Shown: piece after piece, positions 14,795 through 27,942 of the stretch
Position numbering within the stretch: the first letter of the stretch is position 1
How the letters are laid out: the number at the start of each line of letters is the position of its first letter
Origin: Datnioides undecimradiatus
Lineage: Eukaryota; Chordata; Actinopteri; Lobotiformes; Datnioididae
Assembly (NCBI GenBank): GCA_008933995.1
Contig: WARS01000036.1
Coordinates: forward strand, 5,990,419-6,054,418
Reading direction: 5' to 3'
DNA length: 64,000 bases
Notes under the pieces: generated by a model
What the model was told of the DNA's origin: nothing
What the model saw: the letters and a program-made list of their open reading frames with translations, nothing else
The model's database searches: none
Program-made: the position numbers and the translations under genes

Positions 14795-15300
14795 TCAGGG
14801 TTTGATGTCAGAGAAGCTTGTGTAGGTCTCACTGCAGCTGGATGACGTGCTGAGGTTTCCAGAGCCGCTGCCTTCTGTAAGAAACACACACACGTATTGA
14901 AGATTTCAGGATTTCATTGTACTCAGGAAGTCAGCGTGCCTAAGTGTGCTCACACACTTTATTTGGGATAGATTGTTTGAATACCTGAGCTGGTGAGAGA
15001 CTGGCAAGACTTGGACTTTCCAATGAGTGTGATTAGATTTGAAGCTGGGATCCAGCCCTCCTTAGAAGTGCTCAGATTACGCACAAACCTGCATTACCCC
15101 ACACACAGACACACAAATACTATTATAACAGTGCTGCCGTGATATATTTTTTATTTTTAACAAATAGCAGTAAGGATGTTTTCTCACCACTGGCCGTCAT
15201 CCCCCTCCTTAACCAGCTGCACCATGTCTCCACTCTTCACTGCGAGCTCCTGAGCGCCGCCCTTGTCATAGTCGGCCATCACTGTATATTTGCCAGCACA
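14795..15300 (-). other. mcf2l: mcf2l SH3 domain and C-terminus exons
   Basis: Exons 15188-15300 and 14985-15088 encode the SH3 fold (GKYTVMADYDKGGAQELAVK, GDMVQLVKEGDDGQW, GWIPASNLITLIG), with the ALYDY-like, GDDGQW and P-x-x-N/S-x-L elements in order. Exon 14795-14874 adds a Ser/Thr-rich tail ending SETYTSFSDIKP. The SH3 separates MCF2L from MCF2. Confidence 0.92.
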
Positions 15301-18300
15301 CTGTTCAAAGGTGAGAAATGGGAAACAAAATATACCAAATGAGAAAAGAATTTAAACAAGTCAACACAAATCAAGAGTTTCATGTGATGAACTGTGCTGA
15401 TGGATATGTTCGTATTAAATGTAGGTGATATAACTGTGTCTGTAATGTGGGTGGGGGTCGTTTGGGACAATAAACCCATAGACAGTAACATCCCAACTTT
15501 GCAGATATCCTCAGCACTATGAAATAGTGTCTTGGAGTCCATCGTTTTGGTTCAGTCTCCTCCTTTAACTAAGTCTCCATTCAGGGTTGTTAAAGGTTCC
15601 TTTCCTCATCAGGACACGTGCCCATTAAGGTCCCCGCACTCTCACTGAGTATGAGAGTAGAATTGGTATAAAAGGACAAGTATGACCACTGTGTGTTCAG
15701 TCTTCTTGAAGTGGCACCAGGGCTCATTTGTTGTGTGCACTGCTATGTTCGCAATAAATCTCTGCTCTGACTCTGCTCATCATTAAGGACTCCAATTGCT
15801 TAACCTGAAGACTTCATCCAGATACTTAGTATCTGTTTGACTCACCAGCTTCTTGCCATGGTCATCCTCTTGGTCAGAGTTAAGAGGATCCTCAGCACTG
15901 GAATAACCCTCATGCTCCTCCGAGGCATCCAGTGACAGGGAGGCCTTGTTCCAGCCTGAGGGGAAGTGGGAGACGCATATGTTTAGTTTACAGCAACATT
16001 CATTTTCAGCTGCTGTCAAACATGTGCGGGACCTCCTGTAGTGAGAGATTGTGAAATTGTGAAAGAGTGAGAGGAAGAACCATAAAAAAAGCTCTTTTAA
16101 ACAGAGAAGGAAATACAGCTAATCTCAGACATCCCAGCATAACAAAATTAGTTCCACAGCTACTACCAAAAAACTAAGACTGGTGAGACGGGCATGCACC
16201 TCTGTGTTTTAAACAGTGAAAGGAAATGTGGCAGGCAAAAGGTCCTCCCTACCAGAGTGTGTTTCTTAGATTTGCACTAGGCCTAAAAGGAACGTGGAGA
16301 CATGGGACGGCAAAAGCAAAAACTTAGAAAGACAAAAGGTTTGTAGTAGTGAGACAGTGGGCTCAACACGTGGCCAGCTTGAGCCGGCTGGTGCCACTGT
16401 ACCTCTCCACTTTGTCTGTAAGAGACTAGAGGTGCTGAACCACCTGGCCCTGCTCAGGTGGAGGGGGGGAGGACCTGCATCTGAAGGACAGGAGTCAACA
16501 GTCACTCACCCTGCAGCAGCTACACAGCCAATGAAACTCATCATCATCACTGTTGGAGACCGAGCCTGTGCCCAGGCATCATGGATGATCAACTACCAAG
16601 ACAGGGAGAGTATGCAGGTAACGCTGAACGGACAACTACCTTTGAAGCCGAATGGCGTGGGGTCGCTCTGGCGTTTCGTCTTGTGATCGGGGCTTGTGGG
16701 AGATCCTGCCATCAAGCAAGAAAAAGGGGATTGAGGTTGGTTGTTGAGGCAAGAAAGCAACCACTACACTACAGACGATAAAACGGGGACAAATTGACAA
16801 AGGTCAATAGGTAAACAGCAAATGTTCAGGTCTGACTAGGACAGGGTAAACTAACAATTGGATCAGAAAGGCTGATGAGAGACAAGTCATACATAGGCCC
16901 AACACGAACTATAATAAGATGTTTTGATGCTTTTTGAATGGAAGAGGCTACCACTAAGACAACACAGGCTGTTTCCCCAGAAGCCATTTTGATGACATGC
17001 CACAGTGGGAAAAGCACAGGAGCAAATACTCAAACTAATGTTGACTGAATGCAGTTTTAAGGTGCTGTTGTTGTGCATCACCGTGTAATTATTATTATTG
17101 TTATTATTATTATAAACAGCTGTGTTTTTTCCCACATTGTGCTGGGTCGGATAAAACCAGGGTCTAGAGCTGTGTGATACCTGGTGACAGGAGGATGGTC
17201 ATGGGTAATGTGAAACTTTTATCATCAGTGGTTGAGGGGTCTGTGGAGGGAAGCATGCAGTGTTTGACCTACTGACCATACATTTCTGAATGCATTGCTT
17301 CTTTCTTTATTTGGACACTTGGTTTAGGAATAGCTCAACCTTATGCATATTAGTAGAGTTATATAAGAAGGTCAATATTGATCTTACATCTGTCCAGTAG
17401 AAATGAAGCCAGCTGCAGATTATCTTAGCTTAGCATGAACACTGGAAACAGCTAGCTCTGCTCCCTCCCTACCAGCACCACTAAAGCCACATGCTAACAC
17501 AATAAAACTGGTTTATTTAACCAAGAACAGGAACTTCTTGACTTTTGTCATCATTGTGCATGAGACATGAGAGTGGTATCTAACACTAACTCTTAGCAAG
17601 ATGGAAAATAAGCATATTTCCAAAGTTTTCAGTGATTTAATCGCCTCAAAACTTTGACTTCAACTAACTGGAAATACCCTTTTTCATTTCACAAATGCAG
17701 AGGAAGATGTGATATGATTGATATACAAATGACAATGGCCCGCTGTTACCTTTCTGAGCTTTGAGGTTACTGAAGCCCTGTAAAGTAAAGCGCTTTTTAG
17801 CCACAGCAGCTCTGTCTGAGGTAGGGCTTGTCACAGCCTCATCTGACACAGAGGAAAAGCAGGAAGACGGGACAGACAAAAGAAGGAAGGTAAGTTAAGT
17901 CTCAAGGAAGACGAGGAATAAACAGGGAAGAAGTTAAATGATTCAGTGGAAGAGACTGAATTTGGGTTAACTGTCAAATTAGATGACTCTTTGTCTCTGT
18001 ACTCACCTTTTCCTGTTGGCTTTGGTGAGGAAGAGGAGTTGACATCAGGGCTGCAGGGCTCAGCTTTCTTCTCCTCTCCCTTTTTAAAGCTCTTCTGACC
18101 GGACTTGAATGGACTATGGGTGGACAGAAGTGGCTTAAAGCGTCAAAAGCCTCTGGATACATTCCTTATATTTCTCACAGATTCATTTGTAAATGCAATC
18201 AAATTAAATTGAATTAATGCTGGAGACCTACCTGAGACTTACTGCTCCACTGGGAACAGGCGGGAACTGGAAAACTGGCTCTGGTGCCCTCTGCTGGCTG

Positions 18301-21300
18301 GCTTCTGAAACACAGACAACGACCACTTAAATCATTACATTTTCCTTAGCAATGATTACAGATAATATATCTGTGTTCAGTGCCTGGGGAAAAACAACAA
18401 AATGAAAATGTTTTTAGCGAACGTCTTCTCTGTACCTCTGCACGCTTCCAGCTGGGTTGTCAAAACCTTCCTGATCTCATTTACCCAAGTGGTTTTTACT
18501 TCAGCTGTTGGAGCCTGAAAGTGTTAGACATGGATGACAAAGTTCAGTGTGTACTGTATAACCTAAAGGTAGACCTACACAAGCATCAAAACCGTACAAA
18601 GACAGTATTTAATGGACAATGTGTTAGTCCATCTCGGAATAGGCTGCTTATACCAATATCAAAAGTACTTATTTTAGCAGGATGTCATTCATAAAAAAAA
18701 CCCCCAAACAAACAAACAAAACAACCCGAAAACTTTCGATTGATGAAAATAAATCCCAAACCACAGTGGGTCTATAAAACAATGACGGCTATTAGACCTG
18801 TGGGTGTAATATCTATGAAAGATTTCTGCAATAAACCATTATGGAACTTAAATTTGAACTGAACCACTTCATTTTCAAGAATATTTTAATTAATTTTGAC
18901 GGAATTCATCAACTAGTGTGCCAAAGTTGTGCAAAAATACTTATTTATGAACATGGCATAATGTGCCACAGTATATACGCCTACTTTTCAAACTAAGAAC
19001 AGCTCCTCCTGTGAGGAGGTCCTCTGTGGCATGTTGCCCCTCTTTCACGCACACCTCTGTAAGTTTCACAGCAGAGACAGAGAACAGATGAACAGCTGGC
19101 TGTACAACGTGAGGACGATTATTCTGTTTCTCCAGTGTCCAAGCAATGTTTTTGTGCTGTTGGAGGTAATAGGTACTTTGTGACATCCTGGAAATCCGTG
19201 CATTGATCAAGGTAAAAGGAACGAGGATCATACAGCATAGCTGCCTTCACCTCTGTTTGCTCCATTTCTAATTTGATATTTGTTTCCAATAGAAACTATT
19301 CTCACATTGAACAGATTTACTTTGATGTAGATACAAATTAAAATACTGTTATTTTAGGTATTGAGCAGACTATTCCTTTTTATGTGTTACCATACCTGAA
19401 CAATATACACCTCTTCCCTGGAGTTGCACCAAATTTCAAACTTCTTGTTGTCTCCCTTTGCGTTCTCAGTAATGCCGACAGCACTCATCTGTTTAAAAGG
19501 CAGTGAGGTAAAAATGCAAAACATTATATAAATGATACATTGTAACATTATACAAATTCTCTGCATTGCAACACTATCGGTGCTCACACTCAGAGAATGT
19601 TTGAAGCTGTATGAGGGAGCTTTCTCGTAGCCCTCTCCATTCTCCTCCCTCCTCTTGCAGAAGAGCAGGGCCTTCTCGTGGAGGAAGAGGTGCCTCTGCA
19701 TGGGCTTGAAACGGGCCAGATCCTTCACCTTGGCATGACCTTTCTTGTGTTCTGTCCACACGCTGAATGACCCCTGCATCAGCAGCTTCCCGAGTTCGCT
19801 TAGATTACCCTGAGAAAGAAGAAATGCTGATAAAAAGCTGCCTCCTGGCCCTACTGCACATGTTCTAAAACACTGTTTAGAAGTCTTAATTTAATATCCA
19901 TACAACTCAATTTCATTTTTAATTTAATGTATCTGTGTTCTGTCTTGTTTGTGCTCTGTGCCAGTGTTCATCTGCAGTGTCTGAATGCAGTCCAGTGAGT
20001 CCTCTGAATGTTGACTGATCCTTTTATTCAAAGGCACAGTATATAATATATTACATATTTTGGTTTTGTATTAGTGACCTACACAAAGTATTGTTTCTCC
20101 AGTTTAATGTCTCACCTCATATCCTGTAATGGCAATGAGGTGCATGGAGTCATTGACAGCCTTGAGGATGCCTAAAATGGCGGTTAGTGCCTCCTGCAGG
20201 TCATTGGCCCCTTCACAGCTCTTACTGTACTTGAGCATTTCCTGTAGTCAGAAACATGCAGCTCATAGCAAAGGATGAAAAACAGAATTTCAACTGAAAA
20301 CACAGATGGACTATCTAGTTGATTTATGGCCAGCAGAGAGTATTGCACCTTCAGTAGCAGCTGGTATTTGGTAATCCTCTGAACAGGCTTCAGCAGATAG
20401 GAATCCAAGCCCAGCTTATGCTCCAGCTTTTTCTGACACTCCTGATGGAGGGGAAAAAAGAACATAACATATAACATACAAATAATATAGAATAATAACA
20501 CAGGAGAGAATATTTACTTAAAAACTTGAATGTGCTGACTGCCTGCTCACCTGGAAGAAGGCGCAGTCCGAGCACTGCCTCCACAGGCTCTCGGAGCGAG
20601 GCTTGTTGTGACAGTACTTCTCGTAGATCTGCAGGTCTGTCATCTAGAGTGGGAAACCATTTGCGTTCAAGGGAACTCTTCATCAGCACATTTGCGCCTG
20701 AAAAATCTCACAGTTCACTCACCCTCTCTAGAAAACACCTTCCAACCAACTCTGGGCAGTCGGTGTACTGCTCCAACTCCCTTAGAAACGTCCTGAAAAT
20801 GACAGAATCAGGTTATTGATGAGAGAGAAAAAGCTGATAAAGGATGAGAGAAAAAAATAATTGAATTAAATATGTTTAAAAATAAAAAATTACAAGCAGC
20901 ATGCAGTGGCTGTAAGTTGCAATGCATTTCCTACACCTACAGCTAATAAAACACCTGCACCAGTGAGAGTAACAACACTAGACTATGCACTGATATCATC
21001 AATCACAGGCAGATGGCGCTCCTTCACCTCCTGTGGAAGTGGTAGATTTCCGGCATGTTGCCAAACAGCACCTCCTTTTTGTTCTGCAAAGGAGCAGGCA
21101 TGAGGTGAAACATTGCCGGGTTATCCATCTCAGAGGCGTATCCCTGTAAACGCACAGAAACAAAAACATAAAATTCTGCGTGTGATGGACAGACAGGAAT
21201 AAGCACATGGAGCGCGTGGAGTGAATGAGCACCTGCAACACGCAGAGCAGCTCCTCCACGTAGGCTCTCTCTGTTTCCAGCAGCTCGTTCATAACATGCC

Positions 21301-24300
21301 TGCAGCCAGACAGAGAAAAGAGATAAGAAGAAAGATCAAATGAAGGGTTTAGGGCACAAAATGTCATAAAAAAGCACAGATGCACAGCTCCAAAGGTAAT
21401 GAGATAACTGTTTTCTCACAGCCCATCTGCTGTGTAATTTGATTACAGATGAAAGAGCAATGGTCGACCCCTCACCTCCTGAGCACCGCCAGGTTCTCCT
21501 CCTCCTCTGATAGAGAGGCATGTCTGCTGTTACTGTCTCCGTTCTGCAGCTGGCCATTTCCCTGGAAAAACAACAACAACATCAGATCCGAATGACAAGT
21601 GACAAAATACAAACTTTTCTGAACGATGTGACAGACAATGCGAAGTTTTCACTCACTTTCTCACAGTTGTTCCCAGAGTCTGTGTCTGAGCTGTGTTTCT
21701 CCTGCTGTGCTCTGTGTGCTGTGATGGAGGAGGAGCAAAAAGAGAATACATGGAAAATGGAAACACCAAGCTTGTTAGCTTTTTATGAAAATGTATATTT
21801 TGGTTAAATCTCTAGTCTGATTGATTCTGACACTTTCTATGTGTTTTTACCTTAAATAATGCTGCGCACACTTTGATATTTTGCTCATTTTTGGAAACAA
21901 ATACTTTTAATATTTAATATTTAATATTTTAATATTTAATGATATTGCTTTCTGAATGAATGAAAAGGACACTTATAGGGTTAATATTCTCAAGATTAAA
22001 AAACAATGTACATCTGAAATTGCGGGTATTACACAGAGGAAAGACTAATATGTGAAGTATTTAATAATAAAATAGATGCTAAAATTACATTATAATATTG
22101 CATATTAATTGTATTATTACAAGGATTTCTCGAATCTAATTTAACAATAGCCAAGTTTAGTTTTTTAATTTTTTTATATATCCAACTATATCAAACTTTT
22201 TTTTTTTTTTACTGTGGGCACTTTTCACACTCCTACTTAGATACTGGAAATAGACTGTAATTAATAATGAATCATGAATACGACCATAAAAATCATAAGG
22301 CACTGACCAAACATTGCCCCGAGTGTGTATATTATGGATACGTAAAAGTCACTTACATATCTAAATTCACAAGTATCTCCAAACTTAGAGTTTCTGGGTC
22401 TGCAATGAACGTTTCTGAAATGTGGTGTTCAAAGATATTTGACATGAAAGGTACAGTATTATCCATCCACTGCATCAGGAGCTCAAGTGCTGTGGAGGCT
22501 AAATGTAGAGTCTGGTAATGTACCTTTAAGGGTTGTACATAATGTGAGTAACATTAATGTTGTGCAAAGAGTGAAGAGCATAAGAGCCTCTAGAAGAGTC
22601 TGAATAGGCTCTGCATTGTGTGAAATAATTGGTTCAGGGTGTGGATGTGTGGAGACTGACCAGGTGAGCTGAGCGGGGATTTGATGAAGGCTTCAGGTCT
22701 TGGGGCTACAGGCTGCACCGGCCTCGTCTGTTTGGCCGCTAGCTTCTTCAGGCTGACCCTCCTCTTGTCAAACATCTCCTGCATGGACGTCTGCTTCTGA
22801 AACACCTTCTCTACTTGGTCCTGATGAGCAGGAGGTGAAATAATAATGAAAAAATGATGTCATTAAATCAAATAACTGCACGTTTTTTGAAAAATGTGAT
22901 GAACGTGCAACATATTTATTCTTTGGTTGGTAGTTTTACCCTGAACTGCTGGTTGAGCACTGCCTCATATTCTTTCCAGATGGTACTGAGGTCTGTTAGT
23001 TGGTTCTGGCCCGCGTTGTCCAGGTAACGCTCCAGCTCCTGCAGGGCTAACTCCGCCCCCTCATGTGATTGACACTTGTCTACCGGTTGTGACGCCAGCA
23101 GGTATATACCATCATCAACCCATTTAGAAGCCTGCGGAGGACAGAAGAGGAACAAGAATCAGTAAAAATCAAACAAGACAAGAGAACAACACTGGGAGTG
23201 TGTATGTGTGTGTCATCTTACCTGCTCTAAACAGTGGTGCAGCTCCATGGCTTTGCAGAGGTGGTCCTTCTTGGCCCTCAGGTTGCTGCTCACATTCTCA
23301 CTGATCACTCTGAGTTCGCTGCATTTGGGCTGGATGGAGTCCTCCGCATAATGAGAGTTCTGGATCAGTTCATCACCCTCACGAGCCAATGATGAGGCTC
23401 TGTCCAGCACCTCCTGTGGACCAGAGTGGAGTGACAGTCATTTACTCTAAAAGTCTTCCTTCAAACCATTAATTTCCCAGATAAGTCATAAAACCCACTT
23501 GGCATAAATTTGCATAACTTCTGAATTCACTATCCAATTGGAATGAAATATATGTCATTTTGCACCTGTCAGTTCTGAGAGTTCCTGCAAAGTTGAATGC
23601 GTTTTGCCCATAGGTGGTGCTACATAGTGACCTGAATAAGCCATACTGTGTAATATGACTTTTTGTTTTTATTTCCCCTTGTACAAAAATTCCCAGAAAG
23701 GATTTGAGTATTAGCCTGAAATCACCACCACCATCATTCATCACTGTGATTGAAAACTGTATTTGCTGCAGCTCTGGATCATATTATTAATAAAATGAAA
23801 ATATTTTATAGATTTGGCCTTGGAAATCACATTATTTTGTAATACCGACTCACTGGCTCACTGCAGTCAGTTTAATCCCACTTACACAACATTGCCAAGC
23901 ACATGATTTATGTAAAATAAAACTTAAATGTAATTTTGATATTTTTCAATTTGAAATAATATTATTACAAGCTAAATGTTAATCAATTTTTCTACCAGGA
24001 CTGTCAGACTGACTATTGACTAACTGTGCTGTGCTGTAAAACAGTCCTCCATAACTGTATGTAACAGGTTTTCATTTTGCCCACATAATAAAAATATGCA
24101 TGTATTCATGCTGTGGTTTGACAAGGTTTTAATTGTGAAGTGTTGAGTATTACTTACACTGACTTTCTCCTCATAGCTGGTGAGCTCACGGAAGATATGG
24201 TCAGCGTGGGCCGGGCTGATCCCCACCTCTGAGAAGGTCACAAGTTTCTCAGACACCTGATCCAGCAGAGCTCTCACCTGCAGCAGACAGACCACAGTCA

Positions 24301-27300
24301 GTTCAAGTTTAAAAGGGGAAGTCTAGTACAGACAGTTTCACCTGAGCTAACAGGCTCAGCTCACCTCTCTGTAGTTGTGCTCAAAGTTCCTCAGCTGGAG
24401 ACACTGCTCCAGTTTGGTCTGATGTCTGAACCAGAACTCATCGAAAGCCCTTTCTGTCTCATCCAGCTGAGACAGCAATCTGAATGAGGAGCAGAGGAAA
24501 AGATGGGGACAGCAAGAGACAGAGATGGATTGTTCAAATAGAGGCAGTTGAGTAGCTCAAAAGCAGTGGGAGGAGAAATGAACAGAGTAGAACATGCAGC
24601 AGGGATGCTGACTGAGATATCTGGGTGTTTTGTTCTGCCTTTGTGCATGTTATATAGAAGTAATGCCTGCTGACATGGGACTCAGTGCCTTCAGTGTTGC
24701 TTAAAATACCATTCTGACTGACCTCAAAGCACACTGCCTTGCCAAATATTATTCCAAATACACTGATGGCAGAGTTATGACAGCTGGGACCTCACCTGCC
24801 AAGTCTGCTGGCATTAATCTTGGTTACATGGTCCAATCAGAGTAAACTGTGAGGCTGTGAGTATCTTACGTGTATATGTGTGTGTTTTAAATGTCCAGTT
24901 ATTAAAAGGTTAAAGGTAGAAGATAACTATACCATAATCTCATTGTTTACATAGTTAAATTCTAACTAATACACATAAAAATGACCAGAACAAAGAAAGT
25001 ATGTTTTTAAAATATTAATAAAAATGTGTTAAAAAGATATTAAATATATTTTTTAATTTTATTTATTTTACATATAAAATTGATAATTGTAAAGCATCAT
25101 TCACATGAGAAAGTGTATGTGCATTATTTCAGTGTTGATGTTACGTGCTGATGATGGCTGGAACCTGAGCTTTGTCTGAGAAATTACAAAACCAGGTGTG
25201 TTGATCATCTGAAACAGTAAAGTTTCTGTCTGTTGACATTAATGAGCTATTTTCTCACTACAGAATTCATAGACAGGGGCTGGTCTTTAGTCGCCACCCT
25301 GCATCTGTATCACCTGTACTGCTTCTAACCTTTGCACTGTTGCCAGGTTCTCCAGTTCATCCTGGTTCATATTGTGGTCGGGGTCTCTCACAACCGGCTC
25401 ATTGATGCTCTCCAGCAGCCTGCTGCCCTGACCCAGAGCCACCAGCAGATCCTCCTACAGACAGAGGGTGATATCCAAATACATAAATAATATACACAGC
25501 AAACATATTGTGCATAGAGACTGTGTGTTTGTGAATGGGTTTACCTTCATTTTATCCTTCTTGTTGGTGTGTGTGCTCAGCAGGATGGTTGTGGCCTGGA
25601 TTTCATTTGGGAGTTCAGTTTCAGCCAGTTCAGTCCCAAACAACTGCAGGGTCTGAGCTGTTTTCTTTACCATCAGTGCAAACCCCTCAATAGCCTGATG
25701 CACGCAAGACACAACGATGACTGTCAGTGATCCTGCTCGCTCTTTTTAATAGCCACATATTTTACTGAAGCTGCGCTGTTTTGATTTGACTAACTAAAAT
25801 ACATTTTTAATGGAGAGATTCATTCCACAAATACATAATTTATACATGTACATATTTCACTGTATTTATTTAGGTATCTTGCTCATGAAGCATGGTGTAA
25901 TGGCGATGTGGGACAGTGTTACATTACTGAACTCTGAGGTTGTGTATACAGGGTACATACAGTGCGGTGAGAGATCCACTTCTCATGGCAGTACTCCAGA
26001 GTTCCCCCGAGTTCCTGAGTCAGCTGGGTTCGGTCAATGTAAGAGTGCAGCTCAGTTATTGAGCTCAACATGATCACCTGGAAACAGAAACACCTGAAAC
26101 TATTACATTCACAGTACTTGATAAAAATCATACTAACTCTGCTTTTAAGTTATCTGACACTGCGTCTTTAGAGGTGAGAGTAACTGTACGCACCGGCACC
26201 TTCATCTTGAACTCATCCTTGTTGAACTTGAAGAGGATGTCAGAGAGTGTGCGCTGCAGGAGGGCGGTAGGTCTCAGAACCAGAACCAGCTGGAGGTTCC
26301 CTGGGAAGGAGCCCTGAAACCAAAGAGTAGATGGAGACAGTCAGTTGTGCAAAAGAGCAGCCACCCTCCACCATCCTCCACCCTGAGTCAATTAAACATC
26401 ACACTTGAACAGTACACATTCTGTTCTTTCTGCTCACAGCCCGCACTATATATTACTCCTCCCTTTGTCCGTCCCTCTGCGTCCCATGTGAAAACTCCCT
26501 GAAACACATTCAAGCATGTGCATGGAGGGTGCAGTGTGCAAGAGAATGGGAAAGACGTGGGGGATGCAGGGCACCGTCCTGTGGCAGGGACATTAATCTT
26601 CACATCCTCTGAGGCGCTTCTGCATGAATAATGAGGAAGAAAGAGTAAACGCTAACTCATACATGTGTGCATACACACGTGTTCAGGATTTCCTTTACGC
26701 AGCTGGCATCATTGAGACTTTAAAACATATGGTTTTGAAGTATTTGTTAAAACAGTATGTACAGCCATACTCAGCATAAAGCAGGTTTTTTTTGCTTTCA
26801 GAACGTCCATGAACATCCTGATATTTACTGTATTACATATGTAGCTACCACATACTGAGCCCTGCCAATAAAGCCGATAAAATGCCAATTAAAATGTCAT
26901 GATTGACACCAGCTTGACGGAGTAAGTACTGCTGTGAAAGCAGTTGGGTGATGGTTGAGGGTGGACACTGATCTCCCCTCCTGAGGCAATACATTTGTTA
27001 ATGCAACTTTAATTAGCTAATGACCTAAACGGCTGGTTCGCTGGATTGGCTCGCCTTCCCGAGTGAGTTAAGGAATGCTGGTCTAAGCAGAAATGACAAT
27101 GTATACATCGTTAATAGAAACCACGTGGGACCAGCACTGTTAATGGGATTAATGAATCAATTCAGAGTTTGTCCTTGCTGACCTGCCAAAACCAGGACGA
27201 GCACTGCAGAAATGGTTGCTCACCATCTGGAGAAATGAAAGTTATTGTGGGACATACTGCTGTTACTTATAACATGTTAGTGGGTGCTACTATAAAACAA

Positions 27301-27899
27301 AGAGCTGTTATAGTCTGTGTATTTATGGTTAGTGGGTTGGAACATGTACAGCAGTCTCAAAATGAGTATGAAGGACAAGAGTCTATATTATCGTCAATAA
27401 AACTATTAAAAACACATATTTAAGCTGCAATGTTACATAGGCTGGCCTGCTGCCATACGTCTTCCTCGCTCACACACCACATTTGCAGCTGAATATAGCC
27501 CTTGACCGACACACTCCATAAAAGATTTGAGTATACGAGTAATGGTTGCTAAAGTGCCAAGCTGTTTTTAGAATTCATTTAGACTTTTTTTTTTTTTAAA
27601 AAAGATGAAAATATTTATTCATGACCAAACAACTACATCTTTAGCAAGAATGATTGCGGTTTAGGGCCACAAAGAGAATTGAGAAGTCAGAACGTACTGA
27701 GAGATGCACTGAGGCTTTGTTGGTTTTGGCCTTTGTTGACAGAGCAACTCTATGGAATATATCCAGCCTTAACCTTTAAATGTATATCACGGGTTCTACG
27801 CATTCAACCGTGGTGCTTGGATCCGTGGTCGCTAGCAGTCATGGTCATGGTCTACTTGTTCTTTGTTCTTTGTCAATGGTCGGCTGAGAGATAAAAGTA

Positions 27900-27942
<43 letters not shown>

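Noticed and set aside
16294-16686. 130-codon open frame on the + strand
   Set aside because: It overlaps the real mcf2l exon 16640-16705 in antisense and has no recognised domain.
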